Shown here one piece after another: positions 27,169 through 33,398 of a stretch of 64,000 bases of DNA. Positions within the stretch are counted from its first letter, which is position 1; each line of letters begins with the position of its first letter. A model generated the notes under the pieces. The model was not told the DNA's origin. It did not search any database and saw nothing but the letters and a program-made list of their open reading frames with translations. The stretch is from Vibrio sp. ES.051 (GTDB lineage: Bacteria > Pseudomonadota > Gammaproteobacteria > Enterobacterales > Vibrionaceae): contig NZ_PDJL01000004.1 in assembly GCF_002563795.1 (NCBI RefSeq), positions 1,240,001 through 1,304,000 on the forward strand. Reading direction: 5' to 3'. Position numbers and translations under genes: made by a program.

Positions 27169-28659
27169 ATGAGTATTAAACAAAGCATTGCGTTACTGGT
27201 TGTTCTTATGAGTGTTTCGTTTAGTGCTTCTGCTAAATTGGTTCAGGTTAAGAACGTTGCTTACGTCACTCGTCTTTCGGGTTGTCCTGTGTCTATTGGT
27301 CAGGTTATGGATGACTCGTATCTTTTTGACTGCCCTGTGGGTAAAAAAGACCCATCTGGTCGTTACATTATTAGAAGTACTTCCACTTCTGGCTCTTGGG
27401 TGAGTTATCACTACGGTATTTCTTCGCGTAAGCAGTGGGTTAACTACGCTGCTATTGATAGTTGTCCTGATGGTACTCAGTTAAATCCTGAGACTGGTTT
27501 ATGTGAGGAGCCACCGCCTCCCCCTTTCTGTAGTCGTCCTGACACGATAAGTCAGATGAACCAATATGAGTCTAACTGTCTTGCTGATGGTGGCTCTCCA
27601 ACAATTATTTGTAATGACCAAGTTGACCCGCCTGACTTTCGAATGTCTTGCGATATTGCTCCACCTCCACCCGAGGGGTGTGAGCCGGGTTCCCCTTCAT
27701 TTCCTGCATGCTTGGACGATGAAAACAAATGTGATGAAAATCATCCTGATTGGAATCCAGAATACGGAATGTGTTGTACGCCAGAAAATAATTGGTGTGA
27801 CGTTCCTCCACCTGAGTCTTGTACCATCTTTTCCCCAAATTGGCCGGAGTGTTCGGGTGATACTGATATCGACCCTCCAACGGGTGGCGATTTAGGCGAC
27901 CCTGATAAACCATCTGGCGGTGGCGGTGGTGGCTCTACTGACCCTGATAAACCTGAGCCGGATGTTGATAATACTAGTGACACTCTAGCGGCTATTAAGG
28001 CGATGAATAAGGATGTTAACTCTCAGTTAACTGGTATCAATAACGACATGAACAAAAACCAAGCTGAAACAAAATCAGCTCTGGATGCTCTCAAGGCTTC
28101 TGTTGATTTAAATACCGATACGGTTGTCGATAATGCAAACCATGTGGCTAACGCCATTAAAGGACAGTCAGATATGTTGTCTGGCATTGGTAATCAAACC
28201 AACGGCTTGCTTACGTCTGCAAACAATCTTTTAAACAACGGCTTTGGTCAGCTATCCAATGACCTTGGCGACTTGGAATCAACCAACCAAAAGGGCTTTG
28301 GTGATGTGGTCGATGCTATTGAGGGGTTAGGTAAACCTATGGTTGATGGTGGCAGTGGTGGTGCTGTTGTTCCCCTTTATTCAGCTACCCAATTACACAA
28401 CTTAAACGCTGAAATTACTGTCCTTAAAAATGAGTATAAGGATTTGCTAAACCAGTACCGCGCCTACTTCAATTTTACGTCTGATGTTAACGGCGGTGAT
28501 TACAACGCTCATAACATCGAACTCACGGTTCGCGGAAATGTAGTCCGTCAACAGAATGCAGTTATGGCAGCGTTACAGGATAACGCAGGAATCATCGGGG
28601 CGGTGGTTTTGTTTGTATTTGGCTTGTTAGGGATAAGATCAATCGGAGGGGCTTTCTAA
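27169..28659 (+). CDS. Phage adsorption protein (pIII/OrfU-like)
   Basis: A 496-residue minor virion protein. It has a signal peptide (about 1-22, ending SFSASA), a Cys/Pro-rich N-terminal part with polyproline linkers and two similar modules, a Gly-rich hinge (PSGGGGGGSTDPDKP), a long helical or coiled region rich in Asn (about 267-390) and a C-terminal membrane anchor (about 472-494, IIGAVVLFVFGLLGIRSIGG). This order, receptor-binding heads then linker then anchor, is that of inovirus pIII. It would bind pilus or TolA. Confidence 0.85.
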   Translation: MSIKQSIALLVVLMSVSFSASAKLVQVKNVAYVTRLSGCPVSIGQVMDDSYLFDCPVGKKDPSGRYIIRSTSTSGSWVSYHYGISSRKQWVNYAAIDSCPDGTQLNPETGLCEEPPPPPFCSRPDTISQMNQYESNCLADGGSPTIICNDQVDPPDFRMSCDIAPPPPEGCEPGSPSFPACLDDENKCDENHPDWNPEYGMCCTPENNWCDVPPPESCTIFSPNWPECSGDTDIDPPTGGDLGDPDKPSGGGGGGSTDPDKPEPDVDNTSDTLAAIKAMNKDVNSQLTGINNDMNKNQAETKSALDALKASVDLNTDTVVDNANHVANAIKGQSDMLSGIGNQTNGLLTSANNLLNNGFGQLSNDLGDLESTNQKGFGDVVDAIEGLGKPMVDGGSGGAVVPLYSATQLHNLNAEITVLKNEYKDLLNQYRAYFNFTSDVNGGDYNAHNIELTVRGNVVRQQNAVMAALQDNAGIIGAVVLFVFGLLGIRSIGGAF

Positions 28660-28991
28660 TGTATGAGTTTTTTCAATACATCACCAATATGGGTGAGACC
28701 ATTCTTAACTATTTCAGTAATGCAGGTAGCTATTTTGATGCGGCTTTTGTGTGGCTCCAAGCATGGTGGATAAAAATGAAATTCATGGTGATGATTGAGT
28801 TTTTGCGTATCTCTTATTTGGTGGCGACAACATTATTGGATGAGATTGGTTTTAGCTCCCTATTCTCTGATTTGTTTAACTTGCTCCCCTCTGAGCTTCG
28901 TTACTGGGGGATATTATTTAAAGTGCCTGATGGGATGGCTATTTATGCCAATTGCGCCACTACTGCACTTGTAATGAGAATGTCGAGGTAA
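28659..28991 (+). CDS. Phage minor coat/assembly protein (pVI-like, DUF2523-like)
   Basis: A 110-residue membrane protein with hydrophobic segments and the conserved ending LPSELRYWGILFKVPDGMAIYANCATTALVMR, typical of DUF2523/pVI-like proteins of filamentous phages. Its ATG shares a base with the pIII stop and a GGAGGGG lies upstream. It sits between pIII and Zot, the usual pVI place. Confidence 0.82.
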   Translation: MYEFFQYITNMGETILNYFSNAGSYFDAAFVWLQAWWIKMKFMVMIEFLRISYLVATTLLDEIGFSSLFSDLFNLLPSELRYWGILFKVPDGMAIYANCATTALVMRMSR

Positions 28992-28996
28992 CAACA

Positions 28997-30418
28997 ATGG
29001 CAATTAGTATTAGAACGGGTGGCAATGGCTCTTATAAGTCCGCTTACACGGCATGGTTTGTTATTCTCCCTGCTCTCAAGGCTGGTCGTGTGGTTGTGAC
29101 CAACTTTGAGGGTATGCAGCCCTTAGAAGAAATTGAAAAGCGCTTGAATATTAAATTCCCTTCATCTGCTAAGTTGATTCGTATTTTCTCGCGCTCTGAA
29201 ATTGGTATTGAACTCTGGCAGCATTTCTTCTGTTGGTGCCCTCTTAACGCTCTCATTGTTATTGATGAGTGTCAGGATATCTTTTCTAAAAACATCGGCT
29301 TCGATGGTCGAAAAATTAAATACCGCCCTTTAGAAGAATTTCTTCCAAACCTACCTAAAGGCTATAAGGAGTTTTTCGATTCTCGCCACGTTCCTGTCGA
29401 TTTGAGTACGTTGCAATCGTGTGAGATAGACGATTTAGGCGTGGCTGAGTACGACGAAAATGGTCGCATAATCTACCCGTTAGCTTATAACGAGGGCTTT
29501 ATGCGTCATCGAAAATACAACTGGGATATTGAGTTGCTCTCTCCCGACTGGCAGCAGATAGATAGCTCAATCAAGGCGTGTGCTGAGCAAGCTTTCTTTC
29601 ACAAAAATAGGGATGGTTTTTTCTTTGCTAAGCGTAAACCGTGGATATACAAACACCCTACCAATGTGACTAAACCAGTTATTCCGCAAAAGAAAGACGC
29701 AAACCTATTCCCTCAAAAAATCCCCTTGGAAGCGCACCTACTTTATAAGTCTACGGGTACGGGTGCGGCTACTAAATCAGGTGGCTTGAATACGCTGTTT
29801 CGCTCTCCGAAATTCTTTCTAGCCTTGTTCTTAATGATTGCTTGTCCGGTGTATTTTATTTATGGCGCTATGGATTTACTTACTGAAGATGAAAGTCAGG
29901 TTTCAACAGATGAACTTGAGACGAAAACTAACAGCCAAAATTTGGAATCTGTTCCGGCTGGACGGGCTTCGACGTCTGTTCAAGGGGATTCTGTTTTACC
30001 TAGCGGTGGGACTGTTAATTCGAGTAGTCAGCAAGGCGGCTCTCCTTTTGTTCCTGTAACGGATGTACTTTATTTTGATGGTCTTCAAACTGCTTATCTG
30101 TCGGGTTTTCATAAGAAAACCATTATTCGCGAGAAAAACGGGATTGATTTGAAAACGACGGTGTTTGACGTCGTTATTAATGCTTATACCGATGATGGGC
30201 TGTATTCATTAAATAAGCGTTATTTAAAGGCGGTTGATGTTGATTTTGAACTGTTAGACGAATGCTTAATGGTACTTAAACAAGGTGAGTTAAAAACTTT
30301 GATAACTTGCGAACCTAGTGATGGTCGGGGTGATAACTCAGAATCTAATGATACTGATATGGCTAGCATTGGGGCGTTGCGTTCTGATGCGATGAGTGAA
30401 AATTCTTTTATAATGTGA
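28997..30418 (+). CDS. zot: Phage assembly ATPase (Zot/pI-like)
   Basis: A 473-residue inner-membrane protein that drives virion extrusion. The P-loop is GGNGSYKS (about 8-15), a form seen in Zot proteins; Walker B is ALIVIDECQD (about 88-97). A single membrane span (about 275-296, FFLALFLMIACPVYFIYGAMD) separates the cytoplasmic ATPase from a periplasmic C-terminal domain with two late cysteines. ATG at 28997 starts directly before the P-loop region. Toxin activity, known for CTX phage Zot, cannot be inferred. Confidence 0.9.
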   Translation: MAISIRTGGNGSYKSAYTAWFVILPALKAGRVVVTNFEGMQPLEEIEKRLNIKFPSSAKLIRIFSRSEIGIELWQHFFCWCPLNALIVIDECQDIFSKNIGFDGRKIKYRPLEEFLPNLPKGYKEFFDSRHVPVDLSTLQSCEIDDLGVAEYDENGRIIYPLAYNEGFMRHRKYNWDIELLSPDWQQIDSSIKACAEQAFFHKNRDGFFFAKRKPWIYKHPTNVTKPVIPQKKDANLFPQKIPLEAHLLYKSTGTGAATKSGGLNTLFRSPKFFLALFLMIACPVYFIYGAMDLLTEDESQVSTDELETKTNSQNLESVPAGRASTSVQGDSVLPSGGTVNSSSQQGGSPFVPVTDVLYFDGLQTAYLSGFHKKTIIREKNGIDLKTTVFDVVINAYTDDGLYSLNKRYLKAVDVDFELLDECLMVLKQGELKTLITCEPSDGRGDNSESNDTDMASIGALRSDAMSENSFIM

Positions 30419-30428
30419 GGTTTTTAAA

Positions 30429-30551
30429 ATGGAAAGTATTGTCATAACACCTAAAGACTTTTTAGATTTAACAGAATTATTTTTCTGGTTTATTTTTGCG
30501 GGTACGTTTACGGCGCAGGTATATTTACGGCGTTACTGGTTTGGGATTTGA
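30429..30551 (+). CDS. Small phage membrane protein, probably frameshifted
   Basis: A 40-residue open frame starting MESIVITPKDFLDLTELFFW. Two near-identical 15-bp units (30501-30515 and 30518-30532) lie in it. If one 17-bp unit is taken out, the frame continues as AGIFTALLVWDLIRFGISAL and runs to TAA at 30641-30643, giving a 65-residue protein with a better membrane span and basic tail. The present form may therefore be a frameshift product. Function unknown. Confidence 0.5.
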   Translation: MESIVITPKDFLDLTELFFWFIFAGTFTAQVYLRRYWFGI

Positions 30552-30879
30552 TTCGTTTTGGTATTTCTGCTTTGTTTAAGTTGCCCCGCAGGGATAAGGA
30601 GTTGCGGAGCGACGACGGGGCACCAAGCCGCCCACTTAACTAAAGATAGCCTCCCCACTTAATCGGCGCGGTCAGTAGCCTAATCTAATTGGGTTCTGAC
30701 ACCCTCCTTCCTGCTAGACCATTTAAAACGTTCAGGGCACTCCCAAGTTTCGGCTCTATCTCATCTTTCTCATAGTTCTCTAAATCAATCGAGTGTCGAG
30801 ATTGATTTTTCTTTGGTGGTTGCCCGACAATAAGCGACGACGACGAAAACTGAGGAGGAGAAGCGCAGCGGAGGGCAAA

Positions 30880-30901
30880 CCCCCGTTCTGTATTACGGGG
30901 G
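30880..30901. repeat. Perfect hairpin, candidate packaging or origin signal
   Basis: CCCCCGT (30880-30886) and ACGGGGG (30895-30901) with an 8-base loop. It has no T run, so it is not an ordinary terminator. Confidence 0.5.
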
Positions 30902-30977
30902 TAAATTCCACGGAACTATCAACTCTCTCCGTGTATCTGCAAGTGTAACGCGCCAGTGTTTGAGCGTTAGCGAGTTT

Positions 30978-31074
30978 TGCTATCATATTGCGAACCGGTA
31001 TTCCTGGAACAAAACTATTTTTGCTATCATTAACCCATTTTTTACCTGGCTCGATCGATTAAAAATGCTATCAT
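30978..31074 (+). repeat. Three TGCTATCAT direct repeats with 44-bp period
   Basis: Identical TGCTATCAT copies start at 30978, 31022 and 31066, each exactly 44 bp apart (about four helix turns). The last copy ends 33 bp before the next gene's start. They look like cooperative operator or iteron sites. Confidence 0.7.
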
Positions 31075-31107
31075 TACTTGTCCAGGCAAATTCTGCAGAA
31101 AGGGAAA

Positions 31108-31353
31108 ATGATGGCTATTACAATTCGAGATACAGAAAAGCATGAGGAAATGCTATCCACCTTGTCTTCATTGACACGTCAATCAACAAAATCAAAAGCT
31201 CTTATCGAAGGTGGTTATACTGCTATAAGGTATGAACAGATGTATAAAGATGAAAAGGAAAGAAGAGAGCGTCTACAGCGTGAACTTTATGATTTGCGTA
31301 GTAAAGTTAACAGGTACGTTTCAGCTTTTAGCGCGCTCTCTGAAATTGAATAA
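31108..31353 (+). CDS. Small basic coiled-coil phage protein
   Basis: An 81-residue protein: an N-terminal part (ITIRDTEKHEEMLSTLSSLT) that resembles a short ribbon or helix DNA-binding segment, then a charged coiled coil (MYKDEKERRERLQRELYDLRSKV). AAAGGG precedes ATG at 31108; a second ATG directly follows. It may be a transcription or copy-control factor acting on the repeats upstream. I do not recognise a named family. Confidence 0.65.
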   Translation: MMAITIRDTEKHEEMLSTLSSLTRQSTKSKALIEGGYTAIRYEQMYKDEKERRERLQRELYDLRSKVNRYVSAFSALSEIE

Positions 31354-31376
31354 AGGGGCTTAGTGCCCTTTTTTTA
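31352..31376. terminator. Bidirectional terminator between convergent phage genes
   Basis: AAAGGGGC pairs with GCCCTTTT around TTAGT, followed by TTT on the plus strand and overlapping the stop codons of both neighbouring genes. Confidence 0.8.
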
Positions 31377-31737
31377 TTTTCATTAGTGCTCTGACGTATT
31401 TCATGATCTCTTTTGCGATCATCAAATCAGGTTCTGCCCCTAGTTCAAGTAGTGCTATTCCCGTTAGTATTTGTTGCGCTGTAACAAATTGCCCCGTTGG
31501 TAGTTCTAATGTGTTTTTATGCATTTTGAAAAGCTCCCAGTCCTCGGAGGTGGCTAGTTCCCTCCCACTGGTCATTCTCATCAATCGTTTACACTCTGGC
31601 GGTATGCTCTGCCCCTTGTCCCATTTCTTGACAGTTGTCACACTTTTAAAACAAAGTTTTGCCGTCTCTTCTATGCTTAATCCGCATTCGAATTCACGAA
31701 AAATGTAATTCTTGTTCATTTTTCGAAAGTTTGTCAT
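31360..31737 (-). CDS. Phage DUF3653 family protein
   Basis: A 125-residue protein with IFREFECGLSIEETAKLCFK and VKKWDKGQSIPPECKRLMRM, an HTH-like segment of the DUF3653 family found in vibriophages, followed by LPTGQFVTAQQILTGIALLELGA. GAGG precedes ATG at 31737; ATG at 31719 is an alternative. In the circular phage this gene lies directly downstream of the repressor on the same strand and would overlap its longer 3' end, so both could form one regulatory operon. Confidence 0.82.
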   Translation of the reverse strand: MTNFRKMNKNYIFREFECGLSIEETAKLCFKSVTTVKKWDKGQSIPPECKRLMRMTSGRELATSEDWELFKMHKNTLELPTGQFVTAQQILTGIALLELGAEPDLMIAKEIMKYVRALMKIKKGH

Positions 31738-31786
31738 ATACGCCTCGTTTATTAAACGAATTGGTATATAACGTAAGTTGATGATT

Positions 31787-31815
31787 ATTCAACATAAGGT
31801 GACATAATGCGCACT
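31787..31815. other. attR: right dif-like site of the prophage
   Basis: Read as XerD-like arm ATTCAACATAA (one mismatch to dif), 7-base centre GGTGACA and XerC arm TAATGCGCACT, which is identical to Vibrio dif1. The XerD arm and centre come from the phage and the XerC arm from the chromosome. The longer, unrelated centre explains why XerCD recombination here would not be efficiently reversible. Confidence 0.9.
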
Positions 31816-31966
31816 TGGCGTAAGGGTCAGAAGATTAGCATTGGCGCTGCCAGATTAGTTACGCCGTATTTGGCTTTTGCTGCCTTTTCATCATAACGAT
31901 TAGAATCAATCATCAACTCCGTTTCTATTTTATCAAGCGAGCTTTATGCTCTTAAATTGAGAACGA

Positions 31967-32293
31967 TTAATTAGAAGATATGTGTAATCGAATATACTTT
32001 TCTGGGAAATTATAGCGATAGCGTTTTCCTACCTTTAAGTTAGATTTTACATATCGACATACTTTTTTGTCGCCATTGCTAGTTACTCGCTTTATGGCTG
32101 CTTTCTTACTCTTGTGCTCCATTTCTATCATGACATCGCAGTAGCCTTGATAATCGTCGAATTTATTACTCACTTTTCTTTGGAGTTTCGTTTTGATTTT
32201 TTTCGCCAAAGGGTTCGTTTCCGCATCGTCAGCTAAAGCTATTGACGACGTGCTAACAAAAAATAAAATCATTAAAGTCACAACGTAGCGCAT
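31967..32293 (-). CDS. Stand-alone TolA C-terminal-like exported protein
   Basis: A protein of about 108 residues: a signal peptide (MRYVVTLMILFF ... ALA) and a mature domain of about 85 residues. The mature part, KIKTKLQRKVSNKFDDYQG, then CDVMIEME and IKRVTSNGDKKVCRYV, follows the TolA C-terminal domain pattern: a helix, Cys before a beta strand, GD and a second Cys, then a final strand. It lacks the TolA membrane anchor and long helix. ATG at 32293 fits the GGA spacing; 32299 is possible. It lies 152 bp from attR. Function unknown. Confidence 0.72.
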   Translation of the reverse strand: MRYVVTLMILFFVSTSSIALADDAETNPLAKKIKTKLQRKVSNKFDDYQGYCDVMIEMEHKSKKAAIKRVTSNGDKKVCRYVKSNLKVGKRYRYNFPEKYIRLHISSN

Positions 32294-32356
32294 TTTCATT
32301 CCATTTATATTATCCAATTGAGTCTTCTATCTTAATTATCTTATCTATGAATACGA

Positions 32357-32384
32357 AAATGGGACGCAACATTGCGTCCCATTT
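32357..32384 (-). terminator. Terminator after the DUF3634 gene
   Basis: Perfect 13-bp arms AAATGGGACGCAA and TTGCGTCCCATTT with almost no loop, then TTTTCG on the minus strand. Confidence 0.75.
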
Positions 32385-32411
32385 AACACTGTACAGTAAT
32401 TGATATGTAGA

Positions 32412-32723
32412 TTAAGCGCGCTTCTTTCCTTTGCTTGCTTTAAATCCTTGATGAGGGAAAACGTTTCTAATTTTTTGCTGGACTTTTTTAGGTACATTTT
32501 TACAAAACACCAATCTCATCCCTGTCCGCTGGTTGTACACTTTCATCTTGCCAGTAAACGGATTATGCTCACCGATATCTTTTAGGTTATGCTTAAATGA
32601 TGGCGGTAAGTGCCCTTTTATTTTACTAATGTGCCCGTTATCAAAAGATACTTTGAGTATCGGTCGATCAACCGCAATTAACCAAAATATCACAATAGCA
32701 GCAATTAAAATTACGTATAACAT
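32412..32723 (-). CDS. DUF3634 family membrane-anchored protein
   Basis: A 103-residue protein with an N-terminal membrane span (MLYVILIAAIVIFWLIAV) and a basic cytoplasmic domain containing GHLPPSFKHNLKDIGEHNPFTG and VFPHQGFK, the conserved blocks of DUF3634. The family is common in Vibrio and has no known function. It is 15 bp downstream of matP in the same direction. Confidence 0.85.
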   Translation of the reverse strand: MLYVILIAAIVIFWLIAVDRPILKVSFDNGHISKIKGHLPPSFKHNLKDIGEHNPFTGKMKVYNQRTGMRLVFCKNVPKKVQQKIRNVFPHQGFKASKGKKRA

Positions 32724-32738
32724 ATGACGCTCCCTAAC

Positions 32739-33188
32739 CTAATTGGATAGCAACTTACTTAAATCTTCTTTGATAGAGGTAACTTTCTGGCTCGCTTTTT
32801 CGCTTCTTGAAGCCTCTGAAAGTAAGTATTCAATGGCATCAGAGAGCGTACATCCCAGTTCATTTGCTCGACTAGAAAGCTTTTCCCATACCCTGTAATC
32901 CAAATCTATGGATTTCTTCTTGGTATGAACTTGTTCTGCGTTGAAATGGCGCTTCCTTTTTGCACGAATAGCCTGTTTGAGTTTGTTCTCTATCTCTTCT
33001 GACATATGGTTTTCTATCCAGGCCAGTACAAGTGTAGGTTCGTGCTCTAGGCGCTTTAACTCTGCAACGGCAGACTCGGCTGCACTGGTGTCAATGTGGC
33101 GAGTAATAGCCTCCCCATCCTTCCATTTGTTTATCAAGTATTTCCATTTCCACCCGCACTCTAAATTTTCAAGCTGCTGATATTTCAT
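32739..33188 (-). CDS. matP: Macrodomain Ter protein MatP
   Basis: A 149-residue DNA-binding protein that organises the terminus region by binding matS sites. MKYQQLENLECGWKWKYL is nearly the same as in E. coli MatP; KRHFNAEQVHTKKKSIDLDY forms the ribbon-helix-helix, and the C-terminal coil mediates tetramers. ATG at 33188 was chosen over a start 20 codons upstream because it gives the conserved N-terminus. Its presence beside dif agrees with the terminus location. Confidence 0.97.
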   Translation of the reverse strand: MKYQQLENLECGWKWKYLINKWKDGEAITRHIDTSAAESAVAELKRLEHEPTLVLAWIENHMSEEIENKLKQAIRAKRKRHFNAEQVHTKKKSIDLDYRVWEKLSSRANELGCTLSDAIEYLLSEASRSEKASQKVTSIKEDLSKLLSN

Positions 33189-33214
33189 CTGTTTCCACCT
33201 ACAAAGATAGCCTA

Positions 33215-33227
33215 GTGACAGCGTAAC
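33215..33227. promoter_or_regulatory. matS-like site upstream of matP
   Basis: GTGACAGCGTAAC differs from the matS consensus GTGACRNYGTCAC at one position. It is 27 bp upstream of the matP start codon, so MatP could bind its own promoter. Confidence 0.5.
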
Positions 33228-33398
33228 CCAGATGTTGAAGTTCGGCAAACAAATACATTAGAAGTATCGATGCTGATCACTCATTTGTCTAAGCCTTGTT
33301 CATCGAGTATTCTTCATTTTAGATAGCGTAAATTGGTGCTAGGGAGTTAATGCTCATTTCGTTATAATGGTGGCAATATTGAATTATGATGAATTTTA

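Larger units (their letters stand above)
30552..31107. other. Phage intergenic region with hairpins and repeats
   Basis: About 555 bp without a supported gene, apart from the possible extension of the small membrane gene. It holds a hairpin TGCCCCG/CGGGGCA (30582-30622), a perfect hairpin CCCCCGT/ACGGGGG (30880-30901) and three TGCTATCAT repeats. In filamentous phages such a region carries the packaging signal and second-strand origin; that role is inferred. Confidence 0.6.
24217..31804. mobile_element. Inovirus (filamentous phage) prophage integrated at dif
   Basis: About 7.59 kb between two dif-like sites. It contains the full inovirus plan: replication initiator, ssDNA-binding protein, major coat with signal peptide, small minor coat protein, adsorption protein, pVI-like protein and Zot/pI assembly ATPase, with regulators at both ends on the opposite strand. 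There is no integrase gene, so it must use host XerC/XerD. Gene content (DUF3693, DUF1293, Zot, DUF3653) is that of Vf33/f237/VGJ-type vibriophages. No toxin cargo (ctxAB) is present. Confidence 0.93.

Noticed and set aside
30429..30551. Programmed -1 ribosomal frameshift in the small phage gene
   Set aside because: No canonical slippery heptamer lies in the usable overlap; the imperfect 17-bp repeat is a simpler explanation.
30780..30986. Minus-strand open frame of 68 codons in the phage intergenic region
   Set aside because: It runs through the hairpins and repeats, has no good ribosome site and no recognisable protein features; more likely chance.
24217..31804. CTX phage or toxin-carrying element
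   Set aside because: No ctxAB, rstR-type or ace genes were found, and the regulators and ssDNA-binding gene are of the Vf33/VGJ type. The zot name reflects homology to the assembly ATPase, not toxin activity.
31816..31966. Possible 28-codon minus-strand gene (starting MIDSNRYDEK) between attR and the TolA-like gene
   Set aside because: Too short, bounded by a stop upstream in frame, no motif. It could be a remnant but cannot be supported.
32388..32397. ACTGTACAGT palindrome as LexA box
   Set aside because: LexA sites need CTGT and ACAG separated by about eight bases; here they are adjacent.
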